The notes under the pieces were generated by a model that searched no databases, had not been told where the DNA came from, and saw only the letters and a program-made list of their open reading frames with translations. From Diplosphaera chodatii (Eukaryota > Chlorophyta > Trebouxiophyceae > Prasiolales > Stichococcaceae), in the NCBI GenBank assembly GCA_032358165.1, contig JAALGY010000011.1:682001-746000 (forward strand): a stretch of 64,000 nt of DNA. The letters are read 5' to 3'. A program made the translations under genes and the position numbers. Positions 1 to 11,651 of this stretch are shown here, one piece after another (within the stretch, counting starts at the first letter, position 1; every line of letters begins with the position of its first letter).

Positions 1-3000
1 GCCTGCTGGACACCCCGCCGGTGGTGTGAACCCCATGCGCGAAGGCTGGGTTCAAGCGCGACTGCGTGACGTGCTGTTGCTGCAGCCTGGTGCACGTACA
101 GTGCAGGAGCGCGTTTGGAGGCTCACACATCTGCAACGCAGGATCTGCAAAATGACTTGGCGGACCGCTGCGAGGAGCTGCGGGCGGCGCAGCGGAAGCT
201 GGTCATGGCGCGCACCTCCTCTGCTGCGGCAGCCATGGAGACAGCCGGCCCGCAGCCCCCGCCGGCAACGCCTGCAAAGGAGACCAAGAGGCAAGTGCAC
301 ACGTCGCGGCCATATGCGGCGACAAGCATACCCCAGCGCTCCTGCGTATCCTGACACCCTGCCGTAAAGCGTCGGCTACATCTGCCTGCTTTGATACATG
401 TCGTGCCATACTCTGCTTGGCAGTCAAGCACTCTGTGGTCAGGGCCTTGCTGATTCAGGCACCCAATGACTGCCGATGCGCTGCTGCAGGGAGCCTTCCA
501 GTGCGGGGCAAAGCGCAGCGGAGATTGAGGCCGCGGTGCATGCGGAGCAGACTGCCAAGCTGCTGGAACGCCGCACTGCAGAGGTGGACGCCGAAAGGGA
601 GACCGTCATCAAGCTGCAAAAGTGAGGGGTGCCTCCAACAAAGCCGCTTCCAATCCATCCAACTGTCCAAGATCCCAATGCATCTGTAGTGCTGGCGTAG
701 CTGCCTGCAGCAACGTGCTTTGCGACGTGCACGACTGTGTCCAACCTGCGTGTGTATTAGAGCGCTGCTGCAATGTCCAGGGAGGTGCGGGCGCTGAAGT
801 CGGGCCTCAAGGATGATGACGCTGTCATGGGGTCCCGCCTATATCGCGACCTCGACCGCCGGATGCAGGTAGGTGTTTCTCTTCAGGGAGCTGCAGCCTC
901 CCTGCCAATGCTATGCCTGCTATTGGCTGCCTGCGCTGTCGTCCTCATGTGTCTCCGTGCATGCTCTGCGGCGATGTGCTTGGAGCAGTGGTGCGCTCAC
1001 ACTGTCACCTCGTACACTTCCCAGGCGGTGATCGATGCTGATATGCATCTCCTGCTGTCCAGAACATGATGGGCGAGCTGGAGCAGCAGCACGGCATCAT
1101 CACCGGTTTGCAGCACGAGCTGGAAAACCACAGGCGCCGTGGCCACGACCTTGCCTACCAGGTGCGGCCCGATGTCTCAAATGTCTACACGTCCACAGCA
1201 TGGATCAGTCGAGAGAGCCGCAAGACGACTGCTGCATGTGATCGCGACCCTTGGGATGGCTGCCTCTGGGTCTCACTGGGCTGAGCTCAGCCATCTGCAC
1301 GGGTGCTGTGCCCACGCGGTTGGACTCAACCTAAACATCCGCACCCTTCAGCTGGACGACCAGCGGGATGCGTCATTACACCCCTCTTTAAGCCACGCAA
1401 AAACTGCACAAACGCACCACAGCGCTCCTCTGTGAAGATCCTAAACCCTGCGGTCCTAAGTCCTATACTTCTTATTGCTGTGCAGGTGGAACAGGGGCAG
1501 CATGTCCACACACAGCTGCAGCAGTGCGACAGGCTGCTGGCGGAGGTCGGCGCCGCGCTGCAGTCGGCGATCGCAGAGCGTGATTCAGCCAAACGGGACG
1601 CGCTTTCATCCTCAGCAGCCGCGCCGCAGAAGACCGCCAAAGAGCTGCAGGTGCATACGCAGCAAGCCACCTCCAAAGACTAGGTTCATTATGCCACTGA
1701 TGTGGTCGCTAGCCCCGCAGCCAATGCCCAGCAGTCCAAGGTGAGTCATGCTGTGCTTTCGGCATCAGACCCTCGACGGATGCACACCCGATTGCATGAG
1801 CAATGCTGCTGTTTGCATGCAGGCGATGCTCGCGACGCTGCAGAAGCAGAACAAGGGGCTGCAGGCAGAGGTGAAGCGGCACCGGGCCGCTGCCGCCGCG
1901 GATGAGGCGTCGAGGGCGGAAGCCTCCAAGGCGCACGCCGTCCTCACGGTGAGCACGGCAAGGCCGGAACATGCCATCTTGCTGCTGGAGCGTCGGAAGC
2001 CTCACCATGCAACTTGCAGTGCAGTGCAGGGTCGAAGCTGTTGCGTGGTTTTGTTGCCGATGAAACTGTTGCTGCTGCCTGCATACTGTGATGCAGAATG
2101 CAGCGTTGCTTGTGCAGGAACGAGATGAGGCGGTGCGGCTGGCGGACGCACGTGCGGCGCAGCAGCAGGCGGCGGCAGACGCCCTGCGTGGCGAGGCGGC
2201 AGAAGCGGCGGCCTGCGGCGACGACCTGCGCACCGTGGTGGAGGTGCTGCGGGCGCTGGACGACGGGCGGGGGGCCGCGGACATCCGCGCCAGCGAGGCC
2301 AAGCTCCGGAAGGAGCTGCAGGTGCCTCGGGTTTAGAAATTGCATGTCATGTGGTCCTGTGGTTTCGTGTGGTCGTCGACGTGGTGTGGTATCACTGATG
2401 CTGTGCCGTACACCCGGCTGCACCCAGCGCGACTGTGATCTGCTAATGCCCACAGGCGGCGACGGCGCAGCTCAATGGCAACGCGCACTCGGCGGCTGAG
2501 GCGAGGCTGCGGGAAGTGGAGGCAGCTGCGGCGCAGCGGGAGGCAGAGCTCGGGAAGGAGCGCGATGGCCTGGCTGCAAAGTGCACCGGGCTGCAGTCGC
2601 AGATCGCCGACCTCCAGGCGCAGCTCAAGGCCGCCAAAGTGAGCAGCCTGCCCATGCTTGTCAGCTGCCTTTGCATTCTCTGGGCAGCGAACACCCACTG
2701 AAACATGCTGCAAAGCGTCTTATACGAGATTGGATGTTCCAGGACCTCAGGATGTTCTGGGGTGCAGCAGTGCGAGTGGCGCTGTGCTCCACAATACACT
2801 GTGGGGTGCATACAGGAGGAGACCGATGTGTATATCGGAGAGGTGGAGCAGATTGGCGCGGCGTATGAGGACATGATGGGGCAGAACAATCGACTGCTGG
2901 CGCAGCTCGCCGACAACGACCGCGTCAACTCCGAGATTGTCGCCGAGCGCGTCAAGGTGAGCTCCCTTGCGCACGCAACACCATGCAGCGGTACGATCAT

Positions 3001-4746
3001 CATCCCACCACTTAGAGGCGGCCAATCAGATGGCATCAGCCTGTTGATGGTTGCGCGAGTGCATCTCTATGGCAGGCGTCTTGCCCATGTTGCAATGCAC
3101 GCACAAATGCTGTGCTGGTTTCTGTCGTGTGGTGATGGCCACTGCTGATGATGCATGCGATGATCAGACTGCCATTTGCGGAACGGTTGATCATCGTCAG
3201 CATTGTCGCTGGTGGCCATCAATGTGCTGCACCCTCAACCGGCAGCTCGCATGCAGACAGGGTCTGCCTTCATGCTGCTAGGCACCCATCGTGCACCAGC
3301 AATGCTGCTCATCGACCATTCGCTACACAGAACTCCACGTCCCTTTCCCGCAGGCTGTGGGCGAGGCGCAGAAGGCGGCGGCGGAGGCGCAGCAGGCAGC
3401 AGGAAGCACCAGGGAGGCGCAGGCCGCTGCCTCCAGCCTGCAGGAGCAGGTCGCTGGCATGCAGCGCCAGCTCCAGGTGTGCTTCCTGCTCTTTGGAAGC
3501 CTGCTTGCTGAAGGCAGCCCATGCCAACAACATGTAAGCTGCCTCCCGCCGGACACCTCGGCTGCATGAACCTGCGTGTACTCTCTGCAGTGATGCCTGG
3601 CTTCTGTCCTTTGGTCATCGCTATCTCATGGTGCAGGTGACTGTGTGAAGTCCGCCAAGCCTTCTTTACACCATGCAGGCGATGAACGAGGAGGCAGCCG
3701 CAGCCCGGCAGGCGGCACGCCACGCAGCGCAGCAGGTGGATGTTGTCCAGCGGGAGGGCCGCGACCGTGATGCCGCTCTTGCCGAGGTAAGTCGAGGGTT
3801 TGAGGGTGAGGGTGTGATGCCGCGCATCCTCTGACTGTGCGCACGCACACACACACACCAGCGAATCCGGGCTGCTGAGTGCGCTGCAGGGCACGGCAAA
3901 GCCCAGCTCTCTTGCCAGAACCTCACCAGCTGCCATGCGCAGCCTACAGCTGCCTGCGTCCTGTTGCAGCAGCAGTGCAGCCAGGGTGTCATCAACCACA
4001 AGAGACTTGACCAACCTTGCCATCCGCCATGCTCCTCCCTTCTGCAGCGGCGGTCCGCGGCCGAGGCGGCCACAGCGGCGCTGGAGACCGCCAAGCGGCA
4101 GGCCGACGAGGAGGCGGAGCGCGCAACCCGGGAGAAAACAAAACGCCAGCGCCTGGAGGACGACAATCGGGTGAGCTTTGCTGGCGCCTCTTTGGTTGGC
4201 AGGCGTAGCTGGCACTGTAGGTGTGCCAGTGGGTTTCGACTCAGCGTCACCCAAGCCGGATGCCTCTGCAGTGGTAGCATCACACACCTGCCCGTTCCTG
4301 CTTGTGTGACACCTCACTGCCACCCGTTCTGCAGGCGCTGCAGGCGAAGCTGGACCGCCTGCGGAAGTTCGACACCGCCGGCGGCACAGGCCTCATGCTG
4401 CAAGAGGAGGTAAGCATGGCGCTGCATCCTGCCGGCTTTGCCACTGCCTGCTCATGGGTCTGCAGAGTGTCTGCAGCCAGGGGACGAGCCCCGAGTGTGC
4501 GTGCGGCGTGTGTCTGATGGCGGAACGGCGAGTGGCTGGTCTATTGCGCTGCAGAACGCGGCGCTGCTGAAGATGACGCGGTGCAGCGTGTGCGACTCGC
4601 GGCAGAAGGACCGCATCCTCACAAAGTGCTGGCACATGTTCTGCCAGCACTGCATCCAGCGCAACCTGGAGACGCGGCACCGAAAGTGCCCCGGCTGCGG
4701 CGCAGCCTTTGGCGCAGCGGACGTGAAGGCAGTGTACCTGGGTTAG
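1..4746 (+). CDS. BRE1: BRE1-type RING E3 ubiquitin ligase (histone H2B), 5' partial
   Basis: C-terminal part of a BRE1/RNF20/HUB-type E3 ligase, the family that monoubiquitinates histone H2B in the nucleus. The last exon (about 4556-4746) carries a C3HC4 RING: CSVCDSRQKD, then KCWHMFCQHC, then KCPGCGAAFG, ending DVKAVYLG and stop TAG at 4744. That spacing and the FG..DVK..YL tail are characteristic of BRE1. All upstream exons (near 124-290, 489-623, 780-868, 1066-1161, 1486-1650, 1824-1950, 2088-2322, 2455-2638, 2818-2957, 3352-3476, 3676-3787, 4051-4170, 4335-4410) encode Glu/Ala/Arg/Gln-rich coiled coil, as expected for the long dimerising region of this family. The exon ending at 290 uses a GC donor (AAGAG|GCAAGT); its phase joins correctly to GGAGCC near 489. 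The start lies left of the window. The RING assignment is strong; exact exon borders are less so. Confidence 0.85.
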
Positions 4747-5111
4747 GCGTGACAGTAGGGACAGTGTCGCACTCAAGGCCATGATTCGGCTACGCTGTGG
4801 TCGGCCGTCCTTGCGGCTCATGTCAATGCCAGCGTAACCTGCCAAAGGGAACCACGTCTGTTCACGGAAACCAGCTGTGCAACCATTCAATCCTTGCAAG
4901 GTGCTCGCCTGCATGGGCTTTGCGTGCATGCTTCCTCCACGTGAAAGCCCCCCTGGGGCACGTGGTCTCGGCAGTGCGACATTCTGGTTGACCCTTGGTG
5001 CAACTCACGCTGTTGACGATAGAAAAAGACTATGCAGCGATCATCCCACAGCACTTTCTGAGACTTGTGCAGTCCCTATCAAATCCAGGTCGAACAGCAA
5101 CCCCTGAGTGC
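4747..5111. other. Intergenic spacer between two head-to-tail genes
   Basis: This spacer holds the 3' region of the BRE1 gene and the 5' region of the MRM1-like gene. The downstream frame stays open from 4998, so the true start of the next protein could lie a little inside this stretch. I see no TGTAA motif, repeat or RNA gene here. Confidence 0.5.
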
Positions 5112-8100
5112 ATGACGGCTCCATTCCGGAACCACCTGCTGCGCACCATCTTCGCCTACACTAGCAGAAGTGCATTGACGTGCCAGAACACAATGCTACC
5201 ATCCTTGCTGCTGCCGGGGCAGACGGGCTCGCATGCACTGCCAAGTGTTGGCGATGTGAGCGCTGCCAGCAGTGCATTCAGTGGGCTGCAGCTGCGCTTC
5301 GCAAGCGGCTGGGCACGCAGCAAACGTTCGCTTGGAGGCTCGAGAGCGTCGTATGATGATGGCGGCTTCAGCAGAGACGAGGCAGCCGGCAGCAGGTCGG
5401 CAGGCGGCGGCTTTGCAGACCGCTACAGCGTCGGAGGCAGAGGCCGCAGTGGCAGTGGTGCAGGGAGAGGCAGCAACAGCGACAGGAAGAGCTCTTGGCG
5501 GGACTCATCTCGGGGCTCGGATCGCAGCTTCGGTGGAGATGACACAGACCGGCGGTACAGCAGGGGAGGCGGCAGGGGCGGCGGCAGGGATCGGCAGGGC
5601 GGTGGCGGCTTTGGCGGCAGGGGCGGCGGCAGGGATCGGCCGGGCGGCGGCGGCTTCGGCGGCCGCGGCTCAGCCAGCAGCGGCCGCTTTGAGGACAGTC
5701 GCCCGAGCCGGTTCAGCCGCGACACAGACAGTCGACGCAGCGGCGGTGGCGACTGGGCGAGCAGCGGCAGCTACAGGGACAGCAGTGCTGAGCGATATGA
5801 CCGCAACACAGACAGCCGGCGCAGCAGTGGCGGCGGCGTCGGCTTCAGGGGCGGTGACTTCAATCGAGACAGGGACAGCAGGGACAGCCGACGGGGTGGC
5901 AGCAGGGATGCTGACAGCTTCCAATATGAGCGATCAGAGTCGTCCTATCAGCCCAAACGGGGGGGCCGCGGCGTACGTGCTGGCAAGGGCACCGAAACAG
6001 CATACACCAGGGCCGACGAGTATGGCAGGTGTGATATTACAGCCTGTGCCATTCGTGTATGAGCCTGATGCCGGCACCCCTGTGCCCTTGTCAGGCCTGC
6101 TAGTTGCAGCCCTTGCGAATGGTCCATCCGCCTATAGTTGGCACCCCATGGTATGCACGCAGGCATCAAGGTGGGACCTGGGACAAAGCCGATGCAGAGC
6201 CCGGACCGCTTGCAGCCCTGAAGGCATCATGGCAAGGTGGGTAGTCCTGGGGTGTACACTGTGTGCATGTGCGCGGCACAGCCGCACGTGCCGAAACGGT
6301 CTGGGAGCCTTGTAGGCATGGGGCAGACTGGACCACTGTAGCTCTGTGCCACCCTAAGTACCTCGTTGCAGCAACTTTGCAGCTCCCTGGATTCCTGCAT
6401 GACCTGATATCCCCCCTGCAGGCGATGCGCTGTACGGGGTGGCGCCTGTGCTGGCGGCGCTGTCGAGCGGCCGACGCACGGCGCACGCACTGTACGTCCA
6501 GGAAGGTGACCTCGCATAGAAGAACGTCCATCTAACATGGATCAGCTTCTCCTCTCACAAACTGCTAGACGGCATACCGCAGGCTGGTGGACGTCACATG
6601 CAGTATGAGATGTTTCATAAACATGCTGCATCAGCAGGCAAGGAGGGCAGGGACCAGCAGGCGGTGCAGCAGGCGATGGCGGCGGCGACGGCGGCGGGCG
6701 TGCCGGTGGAGACCGCCAGCAAGCACGAGCTGAACATGCTGTGCGACAGCCGCCCGCACCAGGTGCGCCCTGCTTCCTGCTGCCGCCCGCCTCAGCGGCT
6801 GCATCCTGCCCGTGAATCTGGGGTTTGCAGACGCAGCACGCAACGGATGTCGGGGCATGCTCAGCTAGCCTCGGCCTCAGCTGCGAGATGTCCGCGCACA
6901 CGGATGGCATCACCCTGTCATACTTGCAAACACAACCATCAGTCACACTACCGTGTGCTGCAGGGGATGGTGCTGGACTGCTCGCCTCTGGAGTGGGAGG
7001 CCCTGGAGCAGTTGCCGCCAGCAGACAGCTTCCCCCCTGGAGCGCCGCCCGTGTGGCTGGCGCTCGATGAAGTTCAGGACCCGGTGAGCCCCAAGATGTG
7101 GGCTTTTGGCACCGCATGCACCAGCATGTAGGCCTAGGCGTGCGGCATCAGACTTTGACGATCACAGATCAGCTATGCGCGACATTGGTCGCACGGCAGC
7201 ACAGCCTGCAGCGGTCCAGCATGCCATGTGGCATGCCGGCGACTGGGTGGAACTTGTACCCAGTCTCAGCACGAGGCTGCCGTGCGGGCAATCGTAGGTG
7301 CACCTCCAATGGGAGGTGGTGCATGCTGCTGCTGCTGTGGTGCGTGGCTGACCGGTGCGTGTGGCGCAGATGAACTTTGGGGCGGTGCTGCGGTGCGCGC
7401 ACTTCCTGGGCGCGTCTGGCGTGCTGGCCTGCAGCCGCAACGCCGCGCCCCTCAGCCCAGTCGTCAGCAAGGCCTCCGCTGGAGCACTGGAGGTGCGGGA
7501 ACAGCATGACCTACCTGACGCAAATATGTTTACAGCTATTCATGACACTGTACGAACTCACCCGCATGGCAGGTGGCACATGCATACCAGGTGAAGTTGC
7601 CAAAACCGCTAAAACTGCAAGGTTTGAACTATTGCTGTTGTTGGTAGCCTGTGGACCTGCGTATTAGTGCGCTGACACACTCTCGTTCGTCACTTTGGCG
7701 ACTCTGCATGGCAGGTGATGACCATCTTCTCGGCCAACAACCTGCCCAAGACCCTGACGGCGGCCGCAGAAGACGGGTGGCTGGTGCTGGGTGCGCATTG
7801 GTGCAACCCTTAAGCTTGATTGGACACCACTGGACAGCCTGGGACATTGCTAGACATCACTGGTAGTGGACGCAGCACCACATGGTCACCACACCGTATG
7901 AGGCAGTGTGGCGTGCTGTGTTGCAGGGGCGGCAGCAGACGGCGGTGCAGTGGACGTGCTGGACTTCCAGCTCGATCGGCCGACACTGCTCGTCGTCGGC
8001 AGTGAGGGCACAGGTACATGGAGTTCACCGTTCTGTGCTCTGATAGCAGGGCCGATCTTGCAGCCCTGCACGTGTCAGCGCATGCACGCTTGGCCGCGCT

Positions 8101-8400
8101 CATCAACAATCCCAGTCTGGATCGTGCGCAGGCCTGCGCACGAATGTCAAGCGGGCATGCAGCCAGCTGCTCCGGATCGGCGGCGGCGGCGGCTCAGGAA
8201 GCAGCGCTGGTGATGGTGCCGTTGACCGGTGGGCGGTCGACAGCCTGAACGTCAGCGTGGCCTCCGGCATCCTGCTGCACCAGCTGATTGCCTCGGCGCG
8301 TGGCAGCGTCGGCCAGGCTGCAGCTGGCAGCAGCAGCAGCGGCAGCAACGGCGCAGCAGCGGCGCCGGATGCACTGGCGGGAGCTGAGCTGAGTGCATGA
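5112..8400 (+). CDS. MRM1: MRM1-like mitochondrial rRNA 2'-O-methyltransferase (SpoU/TrmH family) with RGG-rich N-terminal half
   Basis: SPOUT-class enzyme expected to methylate a ribose in mitochondrial (or plastid) large-subunit rRNA using S-adenosylmethionine. My model has nine exons: 5112-6028, 6163-6170, 6422-6505, 6638-6762, 6964-7083, 7370-7492, 7715-7790, 7927-8013, 8132-8400; 602 aa. Residues 1-40 are Arg/Ser/Thr-rich with almost no acid, like a mitochondrial presequence. About 250 residues of Arg/Gly/Ser/Asp-rich sequence follow, including a doubled GGGRDR-GGGGFGGR unit. The catalytic part has ALYGVAPVLAAL (substrate-binding domain), LALDEVQDP|MNFGAVLRCA (motif 1), PTLLVVGSEGTG|LR (motif 2) and DSLNVSVASGILLHQ (motif 3, knot). 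Yeast and human MRM1 lack a comparable RGG block. The start is chosen for the presequence; 4998 and 5193 are alternatives. The 8-nt exon is tentative (see findings). Confidence 0.85.
5577..5672 (+). repeat. In-frame tandem repeat encoding Gly/Arg-rich units
   Basis: Two near-identical copies of about 48 nt encode GGGRDRQGGGGFGGR and GGGRDRPGGGGFGGR inside the first coding exon of the MRM1-like gene. The wider stretch 5390-5950 is low-complexity RGG/SRD sequence, probably grown by replication slippage. Confidence 0.7.
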
Positions 8401-8958
8401 GCCTCCACCACCCGACGTGAAGAAACACAGCTGGGCATGTGACCCACTGCTCTGGCATGGCAGCCATCGTTCGCCTGAGAGATGTGTGCATGTCGATTAC
8501 AACCGTTTAAGGGCGGTGTCGCACACTCAGCCACTCAGCGGAGGCATGTCCAGCATCAGCAGTGTCATGCATCGCATCGTGCACCGTAAGTGCGGATTGT
8601 GGCACCTGCTAAGCAGTGTGCTGCCATGTTAGCGAGATTGCGCAGCATCCGCTGCCCAGAGGCATCAGACTGCAGGCTTAATGCCTCCAAGTGAGGTGTG
8701 ACTGTCGCTGTGCTGGAGATCGTAGTCACGAGCTCGGTACTACTTCGTTGCAAGCGGCGCTCACTTCATGGTAACTTCACAATGCTCACTGCTGCGCCCA
8801 CAATGTTCACGCCTCAGCGCTTCTGCTGTGCTGGGCGCAGTTACAGAGCAATTCCCAGTGTCTACCTCCAACTACAAGTCTGTACTGCATTGTGAGCGCC
8901 TGACGATGCTGCAGCAGCTAGCCGTCCTAGTGTCTTCAGGACCGTCTTCAGGACGGTT
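8401..8958. other. Convergent intergenic region (3' ends of MRM1-like and ITPK genes)
   Basis: The two flanking genes converge here, so this stretch should hold both 3' UTRs. A TGTAA on the minus strand (8841-8845) is the candidate ITPK poly(A) signal. Two adjacent copies of CTTCAGGAC lie near 8935-8955. No other gene is supported. Confidence 0.5.
8841..8845 (-). terminator. Candidate TGTAA polyadenylation signal of the ITPK gene
   Basis: Plus-strand TTACA reads TGTAA on the minus strand, about 115 nt past the ITPK stop codon. UGUAA is the usual chlorophyte poly(A) signal, and the distance suits a short 3' UTR. A five-base match alone is weak evidence. Confidence 0.4.
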
Positions 8959-11651
8959 TCACAGCTGTGAGCAGGCGGCAAAGGTGGCTGGACCATAGCC
9001 TGTGCTCTGCCCCTTGGGCTGGGCTCCCTCTGCCACGGCACGCAGGAACTCTGTCATGATCGCCTCGTAGTCTGGCAGCTTTTCGTAACCCTGCAGGCCG
9101 AACTGACCCATGAGGGTGCATGCAACCAGCCCGCAATTGGCGCCGAGTGCTGTGTCAGGCAATGTCATCAGGCAGTGGAGTATGCAGGGCCCAGCTCACG
9201 GGGAATGAGTTGATGTCGATCACATGATATCTGCTGCTGTCGCTGCCTGGTGCAGCACCTGCAGGGTGGGCGCACAGCAAAGTAATGCGCTGCAGCGTCG
9301 GGTTGCACGGCGCCACATGTGAGTTGTTGGGACACGAGTTCACACACCTGGCACAGGGCACAGCAGGTCATAGTTGAACAGCTGCAGGCCCAACTCGTGC
9401 TGGAGCTCCCTCGTCAGGCCCCTGCCGCACAAGCAGGACATCAGGTTGTCCCATAGTTCCAGAGTTATAGGAAGGAGATGAGTAGGCCCAAGGCGCACGA
9501 CTGCGCATGCTGTGACAGTGCTCATGCATGCAGCCACCAGCTGCATGGAAATCAGCACCGTGCCACATCCTCCGGCAGAGGCATGAGCACCTGATGAACC
9601 ATTCCGGCGGCTCCATCACTGCCGCCACTTGCCTGGCGTCAAGCTGTGAGTCCGAGCTGGGGTTGCTTCCCCTTGCTGCATGCGATTCTGCTGCCTCTGC
9701 CACCGCTGCCGCTGCTGCCGCCGTTGCCACTTCTGCGGCTGCTCGTGCTGCGTGCTCCGCTGCCACCTCGATCCGACCGAGCTGCGCCGAAGCTGCAGGG
9801 CTGCTACCGTCGTCAGCAGGTGTGTTCCGCTGAGCTGGGACCGCTCCAGGGAGGGCACCATTGCTGGTGCGGCTGCCACCGGGACTGTCCCTGAACTTTG
9901 ACACCCGTGACAAGTTGATGATGCCGCTGCCGCGCAGGCTGTCCGCATCCAGCGAGGGCCGCTGCGCCATGACAGTCGCTGCCCCAATGGCAAACACCTG
10001 TGCATGTCACTGAGCGCTGCGTTCACAAGTCTGTGCTTCGCTTTCATCCTGCAAAAGCAGCACTGCAGTGGCGAGTGCCTGCGCCTCAACCATCAGCTTC
10101 CGGGCATGAGGCCAGCGTCACAGCATCCATGCATTGCCAGCACTGTGAACAACATTAAAGTCACCATAACTAAAGAACCTGCCTTCGTGAGAAGGCCGCC
10201 GTGCGGAATGTACTGCTGCAACACGACCGGAAGCCGCAGCCCACTGTCTTCCGTCTCAAGCACCTGCGCAAAAAGCTGATGTGGTGGCATCGAGCTACTG
10301 TGATCAGCGCACATGTGTGCCTTTGCAGTGGCATACGCAGCCCCGTTGCGCAGGCAGCAGCACCCGGATTTTGACATCCTGGAGGGCCAAGCATAGACTT
10401 TTCGTCCACTGCTACGTACTGATCGTCTCATCATGCCGTCAGCACTCCCGCACCAGGGACTGCAGCCCGGCCAGGTCGTGCACGAGCGCCAGCTCATGCG
10501 AGCCGTGGCAGCCCGCGAGACGCGGCTTGGCCAGGACGGGCAGCTGCAGACCGGCGTCCCCCATCGCGCCGATCGCCGCCGCCACGCTGACGCCTGCCGG
10601 GTCACCAGAAAGGGTCGATGGCCGGGGTCTGACAGGGTGCGCTTTGCATGTTCATTGCAGCAGGCTTGGGCCGTGGTCCGTGGACCATGCCACAGATGCC
10701 CCAGTAATGGGCATGCTGGCGTGGTCGAGCACATGTCAAGCCCCCAACGGACTTGCAGCAGCAGTGCTCCTCGGCAGCGCACCTGACGGCAGCACCACCT
10801 GTGCGGGCGCTGACACATCGATGGCGCTGGTTTCCGCCACGTCATGCGGCGCCTGAGAGGATCAGGAACTGCATGGCTCAGCACCACAGCTGCTCATGAC
10901 TGCTTCCTGTTTGCGTTGAACGCCCACAACAACACTTCAGATGCTGTCCTGACTGGCAGCTGGCCTGACTCGTGGTCACCAACACCCCAGCATGCCATTT
11001 CCGGCCTCTGAGCAGCAGCTCATCTGCTCGCTTTCTGTACTGCCGTGAGTCTGACCTGCAGGCTGCCATGCAACCCACCAGGATGGTAATGCCATTCGAC
11101 AGGGCGCCCAGCATCCTCGCACGGTCATGCAGCGGGCGGACATGCTCCACTGGATCGATGATTGGTACGTCCGCGTGCGTGCGCTGGAATTCCTGCAGCC
11201 GTGCCTCCCTTTCTGCATAAAGGTGGGAGCATGTCACATGCGATCAAGGTTCCTTGGGCACAGTTGTCAGAGCGGCCATGCCGTGCAAAGGTGCCGCCAG
11301 CAAAGGCAGCGTGGAACCTCACCTGCATTTCCTGCTGCCTTGTGCAGGATCGCGACAAAGTCGCCCTGCTCCGCTATCGGGCGGGATGCATCAACCTCCA
11401 CAAGCTCAAGGCCCGCTCGTGCTGCACGCTTCCGTAACCCAGCGCTGAGGTGCTTAGCAGCCTGCGCAGATACATAACACGAACGTGCTGTGCGCGGAAG
11501 TTCTATAAGCACAGTGCATGTTGTGCTGCCGGGATAGCGACATACGCATCCAACATTGCATGTGCGTAGAGCGTGCGGCCCATGTTGTGCATGCGAGCAC
11601 CTTCTCTGGCGTCACCAAGTAGCCTATGGATCGGAAATTCACATCGTCCAT
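8959..11651 (-). CDS. ITPK1: Inositol-tetrakisphosphate 1-kinase (ITPK, ATP-grasp fold)
   Basis: Phosphorylates inositol tris/tetrakisphosphates on the route to phytate and inositol pyrophosphates. The ten exons, in coding order, are 11651-11601, 11461-11323, 11212-11079, 10852-10783, 10593-10454, 10263-10183, 9997-9633, 9421-9348, 9258-9200, 9090-8959; they sum to 414 codons plus stop, with every phase consistent. Family landmarks in order are IGYLVTPEK at the N-terminus, EQGDFVAILHK, DRARMLGALSNG, LPVLAKPRLAGCHGSHELAL, LPVVLQQYIPHGG, VFAIGAATVMAQRPSL, GLQLFNYDLL, and YHVIDINSFP|GYEKLPDYE, the metal-binding DIN and 'NYFPGY'-like segment. Two introns (after 10183 and after 9633) have GC donors. 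An Ala/Arg/Ser-rich insert of about 80 residues in the seventh exon makes the protein longer than typical plant ITPKs (about 320-350 aa). Probably cytosolic or nuclear; no clear targeting peptide. Confidence 0.92.

Noticed and set aside
3235..4323. A 362-codon minus-strand open frame
   Set aside because: It runs antisense through BRE1 exons and introns, has no domain, and is explained by GC-rich codon usage of the real plus-strand gene.
5272..6315. A 347-codon Ala-rich plus-strand frame
   Set aside because: It is a shifted reading of the RGG-coding exon; the other frame carries the presequence and joins to the methyltransferase.
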